Source: Codonopsis lanceolata (Eukaryota; Streptophyta; Magnoliopsida; Asterales; Campanulaceae). From it: a stretch of DNA of 64,000 bases. The notes under the pieces were generated by a model. That model worked only from the letters and a program-made list of their open reading frames with translations. It had not been told where the DNA came from and searched no databases. Positions 1 to 11,834 of this stretch are shown here, piece after piece. The stretch's first letter is position 1. Every line of letters starts with the position of its first letter. The translations under genes and the position numbers were made by a program. The stretch lies in the NCBI GenBank assembly GCA_013146195.2, contig CM028381.1:54949573-55013572 (forward strand). Direction: 5' to 3'.

Positions 1-173
1 CGTGATGAGATGTCATGTCTGGTAATCGTAGTGATAAACATGGTGTGCCGAATAATATTTAAGATAAAGAATATACTCCAATCAAACCATAAACAATATC
101 AACAGTTCCGAAGTGAAATTTGTTGGAGTTGAAGCTATGGGCGATGAAGACGGATTGAACCATGGTTTTGCCT
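1..173. other. Intergenic spacer
   Basis: AT-rich DNA with no coding signal or repeat that I can recognise. Confidence 0.5.
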
Positions 174-858
174 CATCATTATGAGGAAATGCTCAAGTAT
201 GGCCAGAAAACTCATCAATTTATCTTTTATGGCCATTGACCAAAAAATGATATATACTTCCCAAAAGACCCTTCCCAACCTAGATACCCTTTTAGTTCTA
301 TCGTCTCCCTCCGTCATCGCCATCGTCTCCCTCCGCCATCGCCTATCGATGTCTGCAAGGTTCGTCTCTGTTAGTCTCTCTCATCTCTCTATCTTCTCGC
401 AATGAATCTATTCGTCGGCATTGAGTATGAGTCGATTAATTGATTCATAATCGACTGGTCGAGTATGAATTGGTTAATCGACTCACTAATGACGAGTCAG
501 TTAATCGACTTGAAACAGCAGGTGCATGTGAGAGTTGTGGTCCTGCTGATGTTAATGGAACAACAGGTGTGCATGTGAGAGTATGCGTTGCTTAATCGAC
601 TCACTTAGTCATTAGTGGGTCGATTAACTGACTCACCAATAGGTCGATTAACTGATCGATTAGTGGGTCGATTAACTGACTCACCGAATGGATTAGTTAG
701 CCGGTTAACCGACTCAAAATACAATTATTCAAGTTAGTAAGGGTATTTTAGGATTTACTGATGAAACATGGTCATAAAAGATAATTTTGAGTAAGTGTGG
801 TCATTTTTGAACATGTGTGCTTTGACATGACTATTTTGGAAGAAACCCCCATCATTAT
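174..858. mobile_element. Small non-autonomous element with 9-bp target duplication (Mutator-like MITE candidate)
   Basis: The 9-mer CATCATTAT occurs at 174-182 and again at 850-858. Between the copies lies a 667-bp non-coding segment whose ends are weakly inverted: the left end (183 on, GAGGAAATG...TATGGCC) resembles the reverse complement of the right end (GGGGGTTTCTTCC...). A perfect 9-bp duplication is typical of Mutator-like elements. The inverted ends match at only about half of positions by eye, so the family is an inference. The interior carries many copies of a GTCGATTAA-type motif. No ORF in it looks real. Confidence 0.5.
415..715. repeat. Degenerate short repeats of a TTAATCGACTCAC-type motif
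   Basis: About ten copies of TTAATCGACTCAC or its reverse complement (GAGTCGATTAA, GGTCGATTAACTGACTCACC) lie in both orientations between about 415 and 715, with irregular spacing. They sit inside the small element at 174-858. The mixture of orientations means the segment can fold into several alternative hairpins. Confidence 0.6.
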
Positions 859-1342
859 CGTATACGTATGTGATGGATTCAAATAAGGGATTTGAAATTC
901 ATGATGTATGCTTGTGTATTATGTTGTACGAGGGAGAAAGGGGGAAATGAATTGTAGAGTTTGGTGATCATTCAACATCAGAGGGCTGTGACATCTTTAA
1001 TTTTTTGGTGGATTCTTATTCGTAGCGTCCTTGACACCTAAGTGTGATTATCTAATCTTGAGTTCAATATCTTTGATATGATTCCGTTATATTTTTATTT
1101 ATTTTTCTATTTAATGATTTGAATAAATCATTCGTACACTCTTGAGTTTTATCTCATTTAAAATTTACATACGAGGTCGTTGGCGGAAAAGATGCAGAGA
1201 AAGCGTTGCCGGAGAAGAAGAAAAGAAAGTTTTTGATTGGGTAATAAAAGCAGAGAAAATGTTGCAAAAAAATGACTAAATTGCCTTACACGTAAAATAT
1301 CATGTGCACATTAACGTCAGATTGGTAATCTTCGACGTGACT
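859..1342. other. Intergenic spacer
   Basis: AT-rich DNA with no supported gene or RNA. Confidence 0.5.
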
Positions 1343-1533
1343 AGGGGGAAAATTAGAAAAGAATTTTAAAATGAGATATGAAAATGACACAAAACTTAGG
1401 TTGGGTGGCAAAGTGAGACTTTATAGATACTTGAGGGGAATTTTGTATTTTTAGTGTAAGTATATACTTTGGGGTTAAAAGTTTGATTTCTCTAACACAA
1501 TATATTATTTTCTAAAAGGAGTTATAAATTCCA
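1343..1533 (-). repeat. Dispersed repeat, inverted relative to a copy at about 28297-28490
   Basis: This segment is the reverse complement, with scattered mismatches, of about 28297-28490. Shared stretches include TACTTTGGGGTTAAAAGTTT, GATTTCTCTAACACAATATA and AATGAGATATGAAAATGACA. It is non-coding. Two copies on different contigs in opposite orientation suggest a dispersed family, but I could not find termini or a target duplication. Confidence 0.65.
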
Positions 1534-2953
1534 AAAACGACATAAACAAAAATGTGTTATAAATTCAACAACAATGTGTTTATCAAAGATAGTAAGTTTG
1601 AATTATTTTCAATTCACACACTCATAAAAGTAAATGAATTCATGTTTGGTAATAAAAAAAGAATGAAAATAACCAACAAAAAAGAAAAATTTGTAGGATA
1701 AGTTGCTATACAATGACTAAAAGTATACATTATAAATGATCGAAAAAAAAAGTATCAAAAAAGCTAGCTAAAAGCACAACATCACGATTAATAAGTTTCA
1801 AAAACTGTAATGATTAAAACGCAAAAAAAAATCCAATAATTAAAAGTAAACAGAAAAATGAAGAAACTATCAAATCATTTTTAAAAAAATCATTAACACC
1901 ACGTACAACGCATGTGAACCTTACTAGTAGTATAAAAAGTCATTCATCGAAAAGGACAACATGTCCGATCTGCTGTAACTCCGACCCAACCCGTAAATAA
2001 AATAAAATTTCAAAATGGTGAAACATTAATTGAAAAATGCTAGAAACCTTGTATTTGGATAGAGAGAGACTTTGTTGGGAATTAGCGATGCAGCAATGTC
2101 GAACACATAAACCTGGATATATTGTAGAATCATGCACCGATCACTTTTCTGAAAGAATTATTCGACCCTATCAAATGCCCTGAGTTACACGAATATTCTT
2201 GTGAGATAAGACTACAATTTCCCTCCTGTTCTTGCATTAAAGCAGGAGACTGCTTTTGGAGTATTCTATATTCTGGTGACACAAAAACCGAAGATGATGG
2301 AACTATTATATAGTTTATATGTGTCCCTTGCAGATAATCAAGTTTCCTTTCAAATGGTTGTAACCCTTGGAACAGTCACTAAACAACTACTAAGAAAAAC
2401 TGTTACAACCGAATTTTAAATATCAAAACAAGGTTATTTGTTGCGAGAACAATAAGTTGAAAGGAAACAGAACACTTGATTAATACCCATAATCTCGTAA
2501 AACTTATGTAAATGTGCACTGCGCACCCCCAGATTCACAATGTAGTATTTCCGAGCTCATCCATCTTCAAAACATAAACCCCAACTATACCAAATGACCA
2601 ATGATTTTACTTAAATCATCAACAAACTTACTATTTAAGGTAAATCACTCTCCTAATTAGAAGCGTTATTTACTTGGTTTTAGAGAAAGATAGCCAAGAA
2701 ATATATCTATTATTGTGGGATCAAGAGGGGAAGATAGAGCTGTACAACTTGTTTAGTCAATTGACCTTGAGCAAGCAGTAAAAAAACATCTACTAATATG
2801 CATCTCATCTAACTTGTCGACCACCATTTTCACATATCCCCTGCATCTTCTTCTTCTTCTTCAAATGTGTGTCCATTTCTAGTTTCCTACTACTATCCTT
2901 GTTGAATTTAATTCACCTCCATTTTCCCCCGTTCTCTCGCATGATCGAACTAA
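1534..2953. other. Spacer and upstream region of the receptor-kinase gene
   Basis: AT-rich DNA with A/T runs. Nothing coding is supported. The last few hundred bases must contain the promoter of the gene starting at 2975, but I see no convincing TATA box at a standard distance. Confidence 0.4.
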
Positions 2954-2957
2954 TATT

Positions 2958-2972
2958 CACACACACACACAC
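2958..2972. repeat. (CA)n microsatellite in the 5' leader
   Basis: About seven CA dinucleotides end two bases before the start codon at 2975, so the repeat probably lies in the 5' untranslated leader of the receptor-kinase gene. Confidence 0.8.
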
Positions 2973-2974
2973 TA

Positions 2975-3918
2975 ATGGCCATTGGGAACAACTGTTTAAT
3001 GGCCTTTTTCCTGCTCTTTCTATACTTCTTTCTCACCATTTCTCTCTCATTTGGAGCTGACACCATTTCTACAAACAAATCTCTCTCTGGAGACGAGACC
3101 CTTCTCTCTCCAGGTGGAACCTTTGAGCTTGGTTTCTTCAAACCAGGTAACTCTTCTAGCTTTTATATTGGCATGTGGTACAAAAAAGTCTCTCACCAAA
3201 CCATTGTTTGGGTAGCGAATAGAGAGACACCCGTTTCTGATAAATACTCTTCTGAGTTGAAAATCTTAGATGGTAATATTGTCCTGTTCGATGAGTCCAA
3301 AATCCCAATTTGGTCCACAAATGTCACGACCATCACCACTTCAAATTCTGTACAAGCAGTCCTCCTTGATGTTGGTAATTTGGTCTTGAAAGATGGGTTA
3401 AACTCAGATTTTCCCATCTGGCAAAGCTTTGATCATCCTACTCATTCATGGCTGCCCGGTGGAAAGATTGGGTATAACAAGCATACGAATACGATGCAAA
3501 GCATAACATCATGGAAGAATCAAGAAGACCCTGCAACCGGGCTCTTTTCTCTTGAGCCCGAGCCTAATGGTACTCAATATTTCCTTATGTGGAATAAGAC
3601 CATACAGTACTGGGCCAGTGGTTCATGGAATGGAGAGAGATTTAGTTTAATACCCGAAATGAGATTGAATTATATTTTTAATTTCAGTTTTGTTTCCAAT
3701 GAAAATGAGAGTTACTTCACGTACTCCGTCAAAAATCCATCAATTTTTACTAGGCTTATCATTGATGTTTGGGGGCAAGTGCAGATGTTGTCATGGTTGG
3801 AACCAAGCAAACAATGGAATTTATTTTGGGGTCAACCAAGGGAAGAATGTGAGATCTACTCCTTATGTGGTGCGTTTGGTACTTGCAATCATAATTCATT
3901 ACCCTTCTGTGATTGCTT
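2975..3918 (+). pseudogene. G-type lectin S-receptor-like kinase, 5' part only, disrupted by a copia insertion
   Basis: Residues 1-27 form a hydrophobic signal peptide (MAIGNNCLMAFFLLFLYFFL...). A bulb-type lectin domain follows at about 28-150, with family hallmarks such as GTFELGFF, YIGMWYKK and VWVANRETPVSD. The S-locus glycoprotein domain runs from about 200 to 305 (SGSWNGERF). The protein then reaches the EGF-like start CGAFGTCNHN...FCDC. Known members are plasma-membrane receptors that continue with PAN, transmembrane and Ser/Thr kinase domains. Here the coding sequence is interrupted after the codon at 3914-3916. The remaining codons before the stop at 3965-3967 read into the LTR of a copia element. 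No PAN or kinase part is seen anywhere in the window. The frame is fully open before the insertion, so the disruption may be fairly recent. Confidence 0.9.
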
Positions 3919-4345
3919 TGTAAGATATATTTCTTACAGTGCAAGAAAATCTATATATGGTCAATAAGTGAGAATCACGGTTGATTTGGAAATTACTAAA
4001 TTATAATAAATTTGGTTTGTAAAAAAAGTAAGTTTCCTAAATAAACTCTACATTGATGGACGGTTGACATTAAAACTCTAATAGGAATTTGGTCCTCCCT
4101 TTGCCTATAAAAGATATGTAATACCCATCATATTCATCTATTACGTTAAATCAACTCATTAGGGTTTTAGGCCAAAAGGGAGAAACCATATTCTGTCTCT
4201 TCTTCTTTATACTACAGATTTCGGATCAAGGACAAATCACTAGAAGCAATATGTCTTCATCAGGTATTTTAATTAAAGAGTTTTTTGTATGTCATTGTGA
4301 TTTTCATTGAGTTCAAGATCTAGGGCTTAAGATTATTAACTTACA
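3919..4345 (+). repeat. 5' LTR of the copia element
   Basis: The LTR is 427 bp. It starts TGTAAG and ends CTTACA, a perfect 6-bp inverted repeat with the canonical TG...CA ends. A TATA-like CCTATAAAAG lies near 4103. It is followed after two bases by an initiator-Met primer-binding site, which fixes its right end. Confidence 0.85.
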
Positions 4346-4347
4346 GT

Positions 4348-4359
4348 TGGTATCAGAGC
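4348..4359 (+). other. Primer-binding site, initiator tRNA-Met type
   Basis: TGGTATCAGAGC is the standard complement of the 3' end of plant initiator tRNA-Met, used to prime minus-strand synthesis. It sits two bases inside the 5' LTR. Confidence 0.9.
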
Positions 4360-5398
4360 AATGTTACGAACTCGTGATCATCCATTAAAGATGCATGCAA
4401 TATTATTGTTCAATTGATAATTGATTTTTTTAACACCGTTCATCATGCCGATAGTCAATTTTTTTTTAAGTTATGAAAATTGGTCTGTATTTTTGTTTTT
4501 TTATGAAACTTCTTCCATCACTGCTCAGACCAATTTTTTTTTTTTAAAAGTTATGAATTGGTTTGATAAGGCTTTGATCAGTGAACAATTATGGCTTTGA
4601 ACGGTGAACAGTGATGGCTTTGCACAGTGAACAGTGAATAGTGATGAGATTAGGATTGTTAATACTGTTCATGTGAATAATAAAATAAACAATTCCTTTC
4701 TAATTATTTCTTCACTCAAAGGAATCATAATAGGTGGCGGCACTATTGACTTGGTTTTGCTATTACATAAATAATAGATTAAACAACTATGTTTCCTTCC
4801 TTTGATTCATCTGGCTCATGCCGGATTGTTTTTATTATTTAAATAATACTAATAATGATTTTAGTAGTAGTAGATAATGATGGTTTTTTATGTCGGATTG
4901 AGAATTTGAAATATGAAATTGACAATGAAGTTGTTTACAATACGATCCTATTTTGGCCTTCAAAATTTTTTTCTTTGAAATTTTATGAATTTTATATTAT
5001 TTTTAAGAAAAATTAATTATGTTTTTCCGCACTAACCGTTTTGATATGTATAAAGACTAATTATCACCACAGTGATAATTGATAATTAATTTGATGTTAT
5101 TTAATGTTAATGTTAATTGATGAGTCTTCTACGTTGTACATACATATTAGAACGGTAATCACCCACAGGTGATTCTGATCCACGTGTTTGAACAACATTA
5201 AAATTGATGTGTTAGAGAAAAGAAAAATATCCACAGATATTTATTTTGTTCTTGTACACATGATTAATTTAGAATTATGACTCATAATTAATTTAGTGGA
5301 AGTTCTACCCACAGGAGAATCTTCTTTAATTATGTGCATTTAGACAATTTCTAATTCGTGAATATCTCTATTATATTTCAGCTCTTGTTCCCGTTAAT
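4360..5398 (+). other. Untranslated leader of the copia element
   Basis: About 1 kb of AT-rich DNA between the primer-binding site and gag. It contains GGTGAACAGTGATGG-like short repeats near 4580-4640 and no supported ORF. Confidence 0.6.
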
Positions 5399-6670
5399 TT
5401 GCACTCGCATGCTTCATTTGTACCTTCTCTCAATGGTACCAACTTCTCAGAATGGCGTGAGAACGTTGAATTCACTTTGGGTGTTCTTGATCTCGATCTT
5501 GTACTCCAAACTGAAAAACCTTCTGCATTAACCGCAGAAAGTTCCAAAGAGGATAAGGATCTCCATAAACTGTGGGAGAAAAGTAACAGATTGAGTCTTA
5601 TGTTCATGCGAATGACAATTGCTGCAAACATCAAGACCTCTCTTCCTGAAACGAAAGTGGCTAGGGAATTTATGGAATCCGTTGCAGAACGCTTTAAGAC
5701 TGCAGATAAGTCCCTTGCAGGAAAATTAATGTCATAACTCACTACTATGAAGTTTGATGGTGCACGATCAATGCACAATCATATTATTGAGATGCAAAAT
5801 CTTGCAGCTAAGCTTCAGAATTTAGGAATGAAAGTGGATGGGAATTTTCTTGTCAAGTTTAACTTAAATTCTCTTCCTCCACAGTATGCCCCTTTTCAAG
5901 TGAACTATAATTCCATTAAGGAAAAGTGGACAGTGAATGAACTATCAAACATGCTAGTTCAAGAGGAAGCGAGGCTAACTCAACAAGGTGTTAATGTTGC
6001 GCATCTCACAATTCAAGGAGCAAATCATAAGTTTGGGAAAAAGGCTGGAAAAGGCCAGAAAAGAGCACCACCCAAAATGAATAATAACGTCCAACCCCCT
6101 CAAGTCAAGGCAAAGAAAGAAGAAGTTTGTCGTTTCTGCAAGAAATCTGGACACTTCCAGAAAGATTGCGAGAAACGTCGTAATTGGTTTGAAAGTAAAG
6201 GTAATCCTTTGGGATTCGTAAGTTTTTCAGAATGTAACTTCTCTAATGTGCCTTCAAATTCATGGTGGTTGGATACAGGTGCTAATGTTCATGTTTCTAA
6301 TTCGATGCAGGGATACCTTACAACCCAAATCATAAACCAAATTGAAAACTTTTTATTTGTGGGAAACGGCAATAAAGCTCCTGTCGAAGCTATTGGAACG
6401 TATCGTCTTGTTCTTGCAAAAGGACATTATTTAGATTTATTTCAAACTCTTTATGTTCCATCTATTTCCCGCAACTTAGTTTCAGTTTCAAAACTTGATT
6501 TACAAGGATTTATGTTTGATTTGGGTACTGGAAGTTTCAATTTATATAAAGATTCTATTAAATTTGGTTCTGGAATTATTGTGGATGGTTTTTACAAATT
6601 TACTTGGTTTTCTCCATCCTTACGAAACCCAATTGACTCGCATCATAATGAAGGAACGCACATCATGTAA
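5399..6670 (+). pseudogene. copia gag and protease (one internal stop)
   Basis: The first ORF (5399-5737) is the N-terminal part of a UBN2-type copia gag (LNGTNFSEWRENVEFTLG). A TAA at 5735-5737 stops it, and the same gag continues from about 5747 to 6670. A CCHC zinc knuckle follows (CRFCKKSGHFQKDC, near 6127-6170), then the protease active site WWLDTGANVHVSN near 6263-6302 with Asp-Thr-Gly. The stretch ISRNLVSVSKLD is typical of the protease/GAG-pre-integrase region. A second stop at 6668-6670 separates this from integrase. The in-frame stops make the copy inactive unless they are sequence errors. Confidence 0.88.
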
Positions 6671-7413
6671 TGAAAAAGGACTCTTCACTCTTGTGGCATC
6701 AGAAGTTGGGACATATATCCCGTGAACGACTTCAAAGATTAGTAAAAGATGGGGTTTTACCGAACCTAGATTTTACTGATTATCATAGTTGTGTGGATTG
6801 TATTAAAGGCAAAGCAACAAAACACACAAAGAAAGGAGCCACAAGAAGTTCTCAGCTTCTTGAAATAATACATACAGATATTTGTGGACCTTTTGATGTT
6901 CCAACGTTTGGGGGAGAAACATACTTCATCACCTTTATAGATGATTATTCACGTTACTGTTATCTCTATCTATTGCATAACAAATCTCAATCTGTGAATT
7001 TTGTCAAAATATTCATAACTGAGGTTGAGAAGCAATTAGAGAGAAAAGTGATAATCATAAGGTCCGATAGAGGTGGAGAATTTTATGGCGGGTATGACGA
7101 AGCAGACAACATCACGGACCTTTTGCGGACTCCTCGAACAACTTGGAATTGTAGCTCAATACACAATGCCGCATTCTCCTGGCGTAATGGTGTAGTGAAA
7201 GCGAAATCGCATGCTTTTGGAAATGGTTAGAAGCATGATGAGTCATGCTAAGTTGCCCATTACGTTGTGGACATATGCTCTTCGTATGGTATGTATATAT
7301 TTTAAATAGGGTTCCCCGTAAAGCAGTTCCAAAGACTCCTTTTGAGCTGTGGAAAGGCTGGAAACCTAGTTTAAAACACCTGCAAGTTTGGGGACGACCA
7401 GTTGAAGCGAAGG
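6670..7413 (+). pseudogene. copia integrase, N-terminal part, frameshifted and interrupted
   Basis: HQKLGH and CVDCIKGKATKH form the HHCC zinc-binding start. The first two catalytic acidic residues are visible in IHTDICGPF and IRSDRGGEF. Around 7105-7230 the frame breaks, and the protein resumes in another frame (RVPRKAVPKTPFELWKGWKP, from about 7306), ending at VWGRPVEAK where the Sirevirus LTR begins. The integrase core is therefore incomplete, and no reverse transcriptase of this element is present. Confidence 0.85.
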
Positions 7414-8610
7414 TGTTGGTCCCAAAATAGGCTCAATCTAGGCTAGAAGGGGGGGGGGTTGAATAGCCTAGATATGTTTTTGTAAAACTTTTTCGTGAAC
7501 ACTTCTTAAAGATTTTCTAAAAAGATTTAAGAGAAGTGTTTAGGCGTGAAACAAAATAGAATTTGACTTGTTAAGAGTCTTTGTGAAGGCGTCTGATTAT
7601 GGAGAAGATAGGCACAAGCAGGTTAATGAGAATAATAAGAGCAGTTCAAACGACACAAAAAATTTGAAGTGGTTAAATCTTGTGAATAATACTACATCCA
7701 CTACCAAAGTGGTTAGCTTTGGATTTTAAAAGTGCACTTGTTTATCCACTAGGTTTATGATTTAGATCTCTAATGGATCGTGTACAAAATGAGTTTTTAA
7801 CCAAGTGTATAAAGGTGAGAGAGACAATCAATGATTAATTGTTCTCTTCACGTGCAGAATTAAAGAACAGTTTATAGACAAACTAAATGAAGCTGAAAAC
7901 GAATTTAAGATGGCAGATCTGCAGCTTCAGAAAGTTTGGTGAAGTGTTAGTCTTTGTCCTTTTGATCTCTTGAATGCTTGAGTAATGAAGATGAAGCTTG
8001 AGAGTTAATGCGCAAGAGTTGTTCTTCAGATCTTCAAGACTTGAATAAATACTAGGAAGAGATCTTTTGACCGTTGGATAGATGCAGGGTAAACTGTGTC
8101 CAACGTTTAATTGCATTGAATGCAATTCGGCGCTTTGGAAGATGTAACCACGGTCATCGAGATGCGGTGTGCGAGAGAGACATTCCCAATTCGAGTAAAG
8201 ATTCGATTGCGAGGCTTTGCGGCTTGGAAAGTCTTCTTAGCCAAAGCGGGTAATATCTTCGGTCTTGAGTCGAGAGGCACGGGCCGGTTGTCATCATGAA
8301 GAGTTGACTTCTTGAAAATGAAACTTAATGAAGATATAAAGATCAGATATTTTCGAAAATATCTAAAAAGGTGTCCACGTGTCATAATATCATGAATTGG
8401 CTTAACTTGCATTCGGCATTGAAGCGGACTTCAAAGTCTGGTCCTTCAAAGCTTGTAGGCTTTGCAAAACCGCGCCTAGACTAACACTAAAAGCAGTTCT
8501 AAATAAATTGATTCTAAGGCAGTTGCCACACTAATCGATGCAGAGACCTTTTAGCCAGCACAATAGAATCGGGGGGATGACTCAACCAAATCTAGAAATA
8601 GGAATCAACA
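7414..8610 (-). repeat. 3' LTR of the Sirevirus
   Basis: 1197 bp, starting TGTTG and ending CAACA on the plus strand. The left border abuts copia integrase sequence and the right border abuts a polypurine tract. It carries a run of ten G near 7450, where the other LTR has six. Confidence 0.88.
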
Positions 8611-8625
8611 ATCTCCTCCTATTTG
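8611..8625 (-). other. Polypurine tract of the Sirevirus
   Basis: Reverse complement AAATAGGAGGAGAT immediately next to the 3' LTR, the expected plus-strand primer. Confidence 0.75.
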
Positions 8626-9539
8626 GTTGATGTCATCATCTCAGCTACTAGAAGACTTTGAATCATGCATTGAGAAAATAACATGTCTTAAAAAATTTTA
8701 TTAAGAAGCGAGACATGCCTCTCGAGCAGAAGTCTTAGTAGAGAGCTATAACAAAGTACTTACAAGAGAAAAGCATTAAGATCAAGTACTAAGTAAAAGC
8801 GGTGTTTAAATCTAAGAGATAAGCATGCATGCAACATGTAAAGATTTAAACACGAAGTTTAAATAGAAGCGAGATAATATCAAGATAAAGCAATTTAAAC
8901 TTTGAAAGAAACTTAGGTCATCGTGATTAAACAAAATTTGTTTAAGCAGCGAAGTTTTGACAAAACGGCATAGTTTAAAATAAAGATCTGAGAATACCAA
9001 CAGTTCGAGAATAGGTTGAAATTTGAGTGCGTCTTCGTTCTAAGTAGTCTCAACCCGGACTCGATTACGTCATTTAAGCGTTCTCGAGTCGGTTACGTTC
9101 TTCAATCGGGGCTTGATTCAAGAAGTGAGTAGCTCTCTCCTCACGATGGCACCAACCTTTGTTCGGCGGCCATCGGCTTCTTCGACAGGCGAAGATTTGT
9201 GAAATCGGCAACCTCCCTTCGGCTAAGAATTGCTCGAGCCATCCGGTCTTGAGTTCATCGAAGAGGCCACGAATCTTGATTTCTTTGAGAGTGCGGCATA
9301 CCTATCGGAGGCGACTTGTTGATCTTGAACTAGGAACACGTGAGTGGTGAAGGCTGGCGATGTCGTTCACTAGTTGATCAACAATCTTCCGATGTCAAAA
9401 ATGGTGGCATGAGTAGCATTGAGGCCATAGGCGAGCACATCAATCTATTTGGGCCATAGAGGAGACCGTCCTGTTGAGCTGAGCAAGCTGGTCGTTGTTT
9501 GCTCGAAGAAGCTCCAGAATGGCAGGATCAGCAGCGGTG
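8626..9539 (-). other. Non-coding 3' region of the Sirevirus
   Basis: Roughly 900 bp between the env-like ORF and the polypurine tract. I see no supported coding sequence. Confidence 0.5.
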
Positions 9540-11520
9540 GTAGGTAGAGAAGGGTTAAGGTTAATGGAAATATGGCTTGTGGAGGGATGATGAGCAGGGT
9601 TTGGAGAAGAGGCAGATGAAGCAGGGTTGTTAGCAGAGGTTGTAGGTGGAGGAGAAGAGGTTTGGAATCAACTTCAATGTCGGTGGCTAGAGGCTGGCAG
9701 AGAAGTGAGAAGTAGAAGAAGAAGAGGATGCGTCTAAGAGGTAGGAAGGAAAGGGATAGTCGGGTAGAAGGACAAAGTTAGGAGGGGAAGTAGAAGGGTA
9801 GAGAAGGTCAGAAATAGAAGAGAAGTCAAACAGAAAAGAATGGGTGGCAGAAGAGATGGAAGGAAAGAGAATCTGGTAAAGGTCAGAAGAGATAGAGATA
9901 GGGGTGATGTATTGAGAGATAGGAGGGAAGATCTCGGGTAGAAAGGCTGTTTGGTAAAGAAGAGTAGAGATGTGAGGAGCAAGAGGAGAGAAGTGATCGG
10001 GCATAGAGAAGGAAGGAGAAGAGGTAGAGGGAGCAGAGTGTGAGAGAACGGGTACAATGGCTAGTGAGGTTTCTGGATTAATGGTGGAGATGGGTTCAGG
10101 TGAAGGTGGCGGAGAAGGTGGTGTAGAAGGGATAGTGTCTATGGGTTGAGAGGGTGGAGAAGAGGGTGTCGGAGCCACAGGACTTCTTCTGAGTCTGCGT
10201 TTCTTCTTCTTTGGAGTAGGTGAAGAAGGCTCCTCCTCAACAACAGCAGGGGTTGAAGAGGAAGTAGGAGAGGAAGGGGCAGTAGACGGCTCAATAGAGG
10301 GCTCCTCCCCAACAGCAGCCGGGGCTGATGGAGATGAAAGGGAAGGGGAGGAAGAAGTAATGGGAGAGGAAGGAGGGATGAAAGGTTCGGATGGTTCAAG
10401 CGTTTGGTTTTCGCTTGCGAGGACGGAAGGGCGTGCAGTTCAGCGACCTCTTCGAACCTGGGTAGGAAGCGAGATGGAGCGGCCTTCTTCCTTTTTTTGG
10501 GGCCAGCGGGATGCGGCAGCGGTGCTTGAAGAGGAAGCAACTTTCCTCTTTTTGGGGCGGCTCCTCCTCGGCGAGAAGAGATCTTCTTCTTTTTTGAGAG
10601 TGGAGGAGGATCGGCGGCCTTGCTAGCGGCCTTGGCGGCTTCTTTGGAGAGCTTCTTGCTCAGCTGCTTGGCCATGAAGGAGTCCACGGTTGTCTCAGGA
10701 TTGATTCGATAACTTTAAGTGGAGGGCTTCGGGCATGGGCGATGACTAGAGGGTGAAGACCTGTGAACTCTCTTCTCGTTCTTGGTTTCGATAGTTGATG
10801 ATGAAGGTCTTTGGTAAAGCTGGATTGATTTGAACTTTCTTCTTCTCAAAGGCGAATATGTGAGTATGAAGTTTCGTGTTTGGCCGAAGAAGAGTGTTGA
10901 TAAGCGACAAAAGGCCGCACGCTTGAGAAGCCTTTCTTGGCGGCATCACGGCAGCTCAAGAGGATCGAGCCCGGTTGAGTCGATGTTGAAACGACGGCAG
11001 ATGTGTACTCAGTGATGCGAGGTCATAATGTCGTGGGTGCCGTTTTTGAAGATCAGACTTTTGTCAAATAAGTGGCTGATGAAGTAGACGTCGTCTTCAA
11101 ACAAGGTCCTCTTCATTTTAGCGGCGGCCTTCCTTGGGAGTATTCTCCCACGCATATAGGACCGAGGCGGTGGCCTTTTCGAGTCTTTGAGAGAGGTAGG
11201 GCCATCGAACTCCACGCCAGATAATCTTGGCGGTCGGGAGGCGATGATAGTGATGTTGGCGGTTCGGCGGCGTGATGGAAGGCCGTGATTCATTTACATT
11301 AGCCCTTTGGTAGAATTCTTGACTAGCGGATAGGAAATCCTCATCCTCCGGCATAAGCGGTGGCGAGAATGCCGAGGCTGGTTCAGTCGTCCACTATCTT
11401 GACTCGGAGGCATAAGCACGAGCAGATGGTTCGTCGATGCACATCCACGGGTGATACATGGTTGAGGCGAGTTGGAAATTCAGGAGGACTTGGGCTGTTC
11501 GGGAGCAGTCTGAGAGGAAG
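9540..11520 (-). pseudogene. Sirevirus env-like extra ORF (broken frames)
   Basis: Several minus-strand ORFs in this interval read as pieces of one protein. An N-terminal part (about 11354-11009) includes SGVEFDGPTSLKDS and MKRTLFEDDVYFISHLFDKS. A basic Lys/Ala-rich segment follows (MAKQLSKKLSKEAAKAASKA, 10687 leftwards), then a very Pro/Ser-rich segment (10178-9687, SPPPSPEPISTINPETS). This position, after RNase H and before the polypurine tract, is where Sireviruses carry their env-like ORF, whose function is unproven. I see no clear signal peptide or transmembrane segment, so 'env-like' is positional only. Frames are broken in at least three places. Some breaks may be base-call errors at CAG/CTG sites. 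Confidence 0.6.
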
Positions 11521-11834
11521 TTCGGCCTAAAAGCATTTCAGAAAATTAGGGCAAGAACTCAAGAATTTGAAATATAAGCAAAGCGAAGCATTAAGCCCTA
11601 AAAATTTCTGGATAATACATGAATTACCACATACAGGCCAAATATAACCCAGAAGACTAAAATCGACAGTTCAAGAACATTTATAAGAAGATATTATCAG
11701 TAATGAACAGCAAAATTTGAAGATTTAAAAGATATGAAGCAAACAGTTACATGAACAGTCAATAATGGCGGCGATATGAGAGAGAGCATAACTTAGCTTA
11801 CGAGATTCTTGAGTTAGGGTTCGAAATTTCTTAC
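11518..11834 (-). other. Possible 5' intron of the env-like ORF
   Basis: On the minus strand an ATG at 11837-11835 is followed directly by GTAAGA, a good splice donor. Acceptor-like CTTTTAG or CTCTCAG lies just upstream of the env-like coding region near 11520. This is inferred from motifs only. Confidence 0.35.

Larger units (their letters stand above)
3919..7413 (+). mobile_element. Ty1/copia LTR retrotransposon, left part (inside the receptor-kinase gene)
   Basis: The order LTR, primer-binding site, gag, protease, integrase defines a copia element on the plus strand. It is interrupted inside the integrase region at 7414 by the Sirevirus. The five bases before the LTR (TGCTT, 3914-3918) would be the target duplication, but the partner copy is not in the window. 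The reverse transcriptase, RNase H and 3' LTR are also absent, presumably lying beyond the nested elements. The lineage within copia is not assigned. Confidence 0.9.

Noticed and set aside
1940..2137. Minus-strand 65-codon frame in the upstream spacer
   Set aside because: No similarity to a known protein type, low-complexity surroundings and no promoter or context support.
2975..3967. Calling the receptor-kinase frame an intact short secreted protein
   Set aside because: Its last residues are encoded by the LTR of the inserted element, and the normal PAN, membrane and kinase parts are missing.
5735..5737. TAA in the copia gag as a programmed readthrough stop
   Set aside because: Copia gag does not normally have a stop at this internal position. 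With further breaks downstream, decay or a sequence error is simpler.
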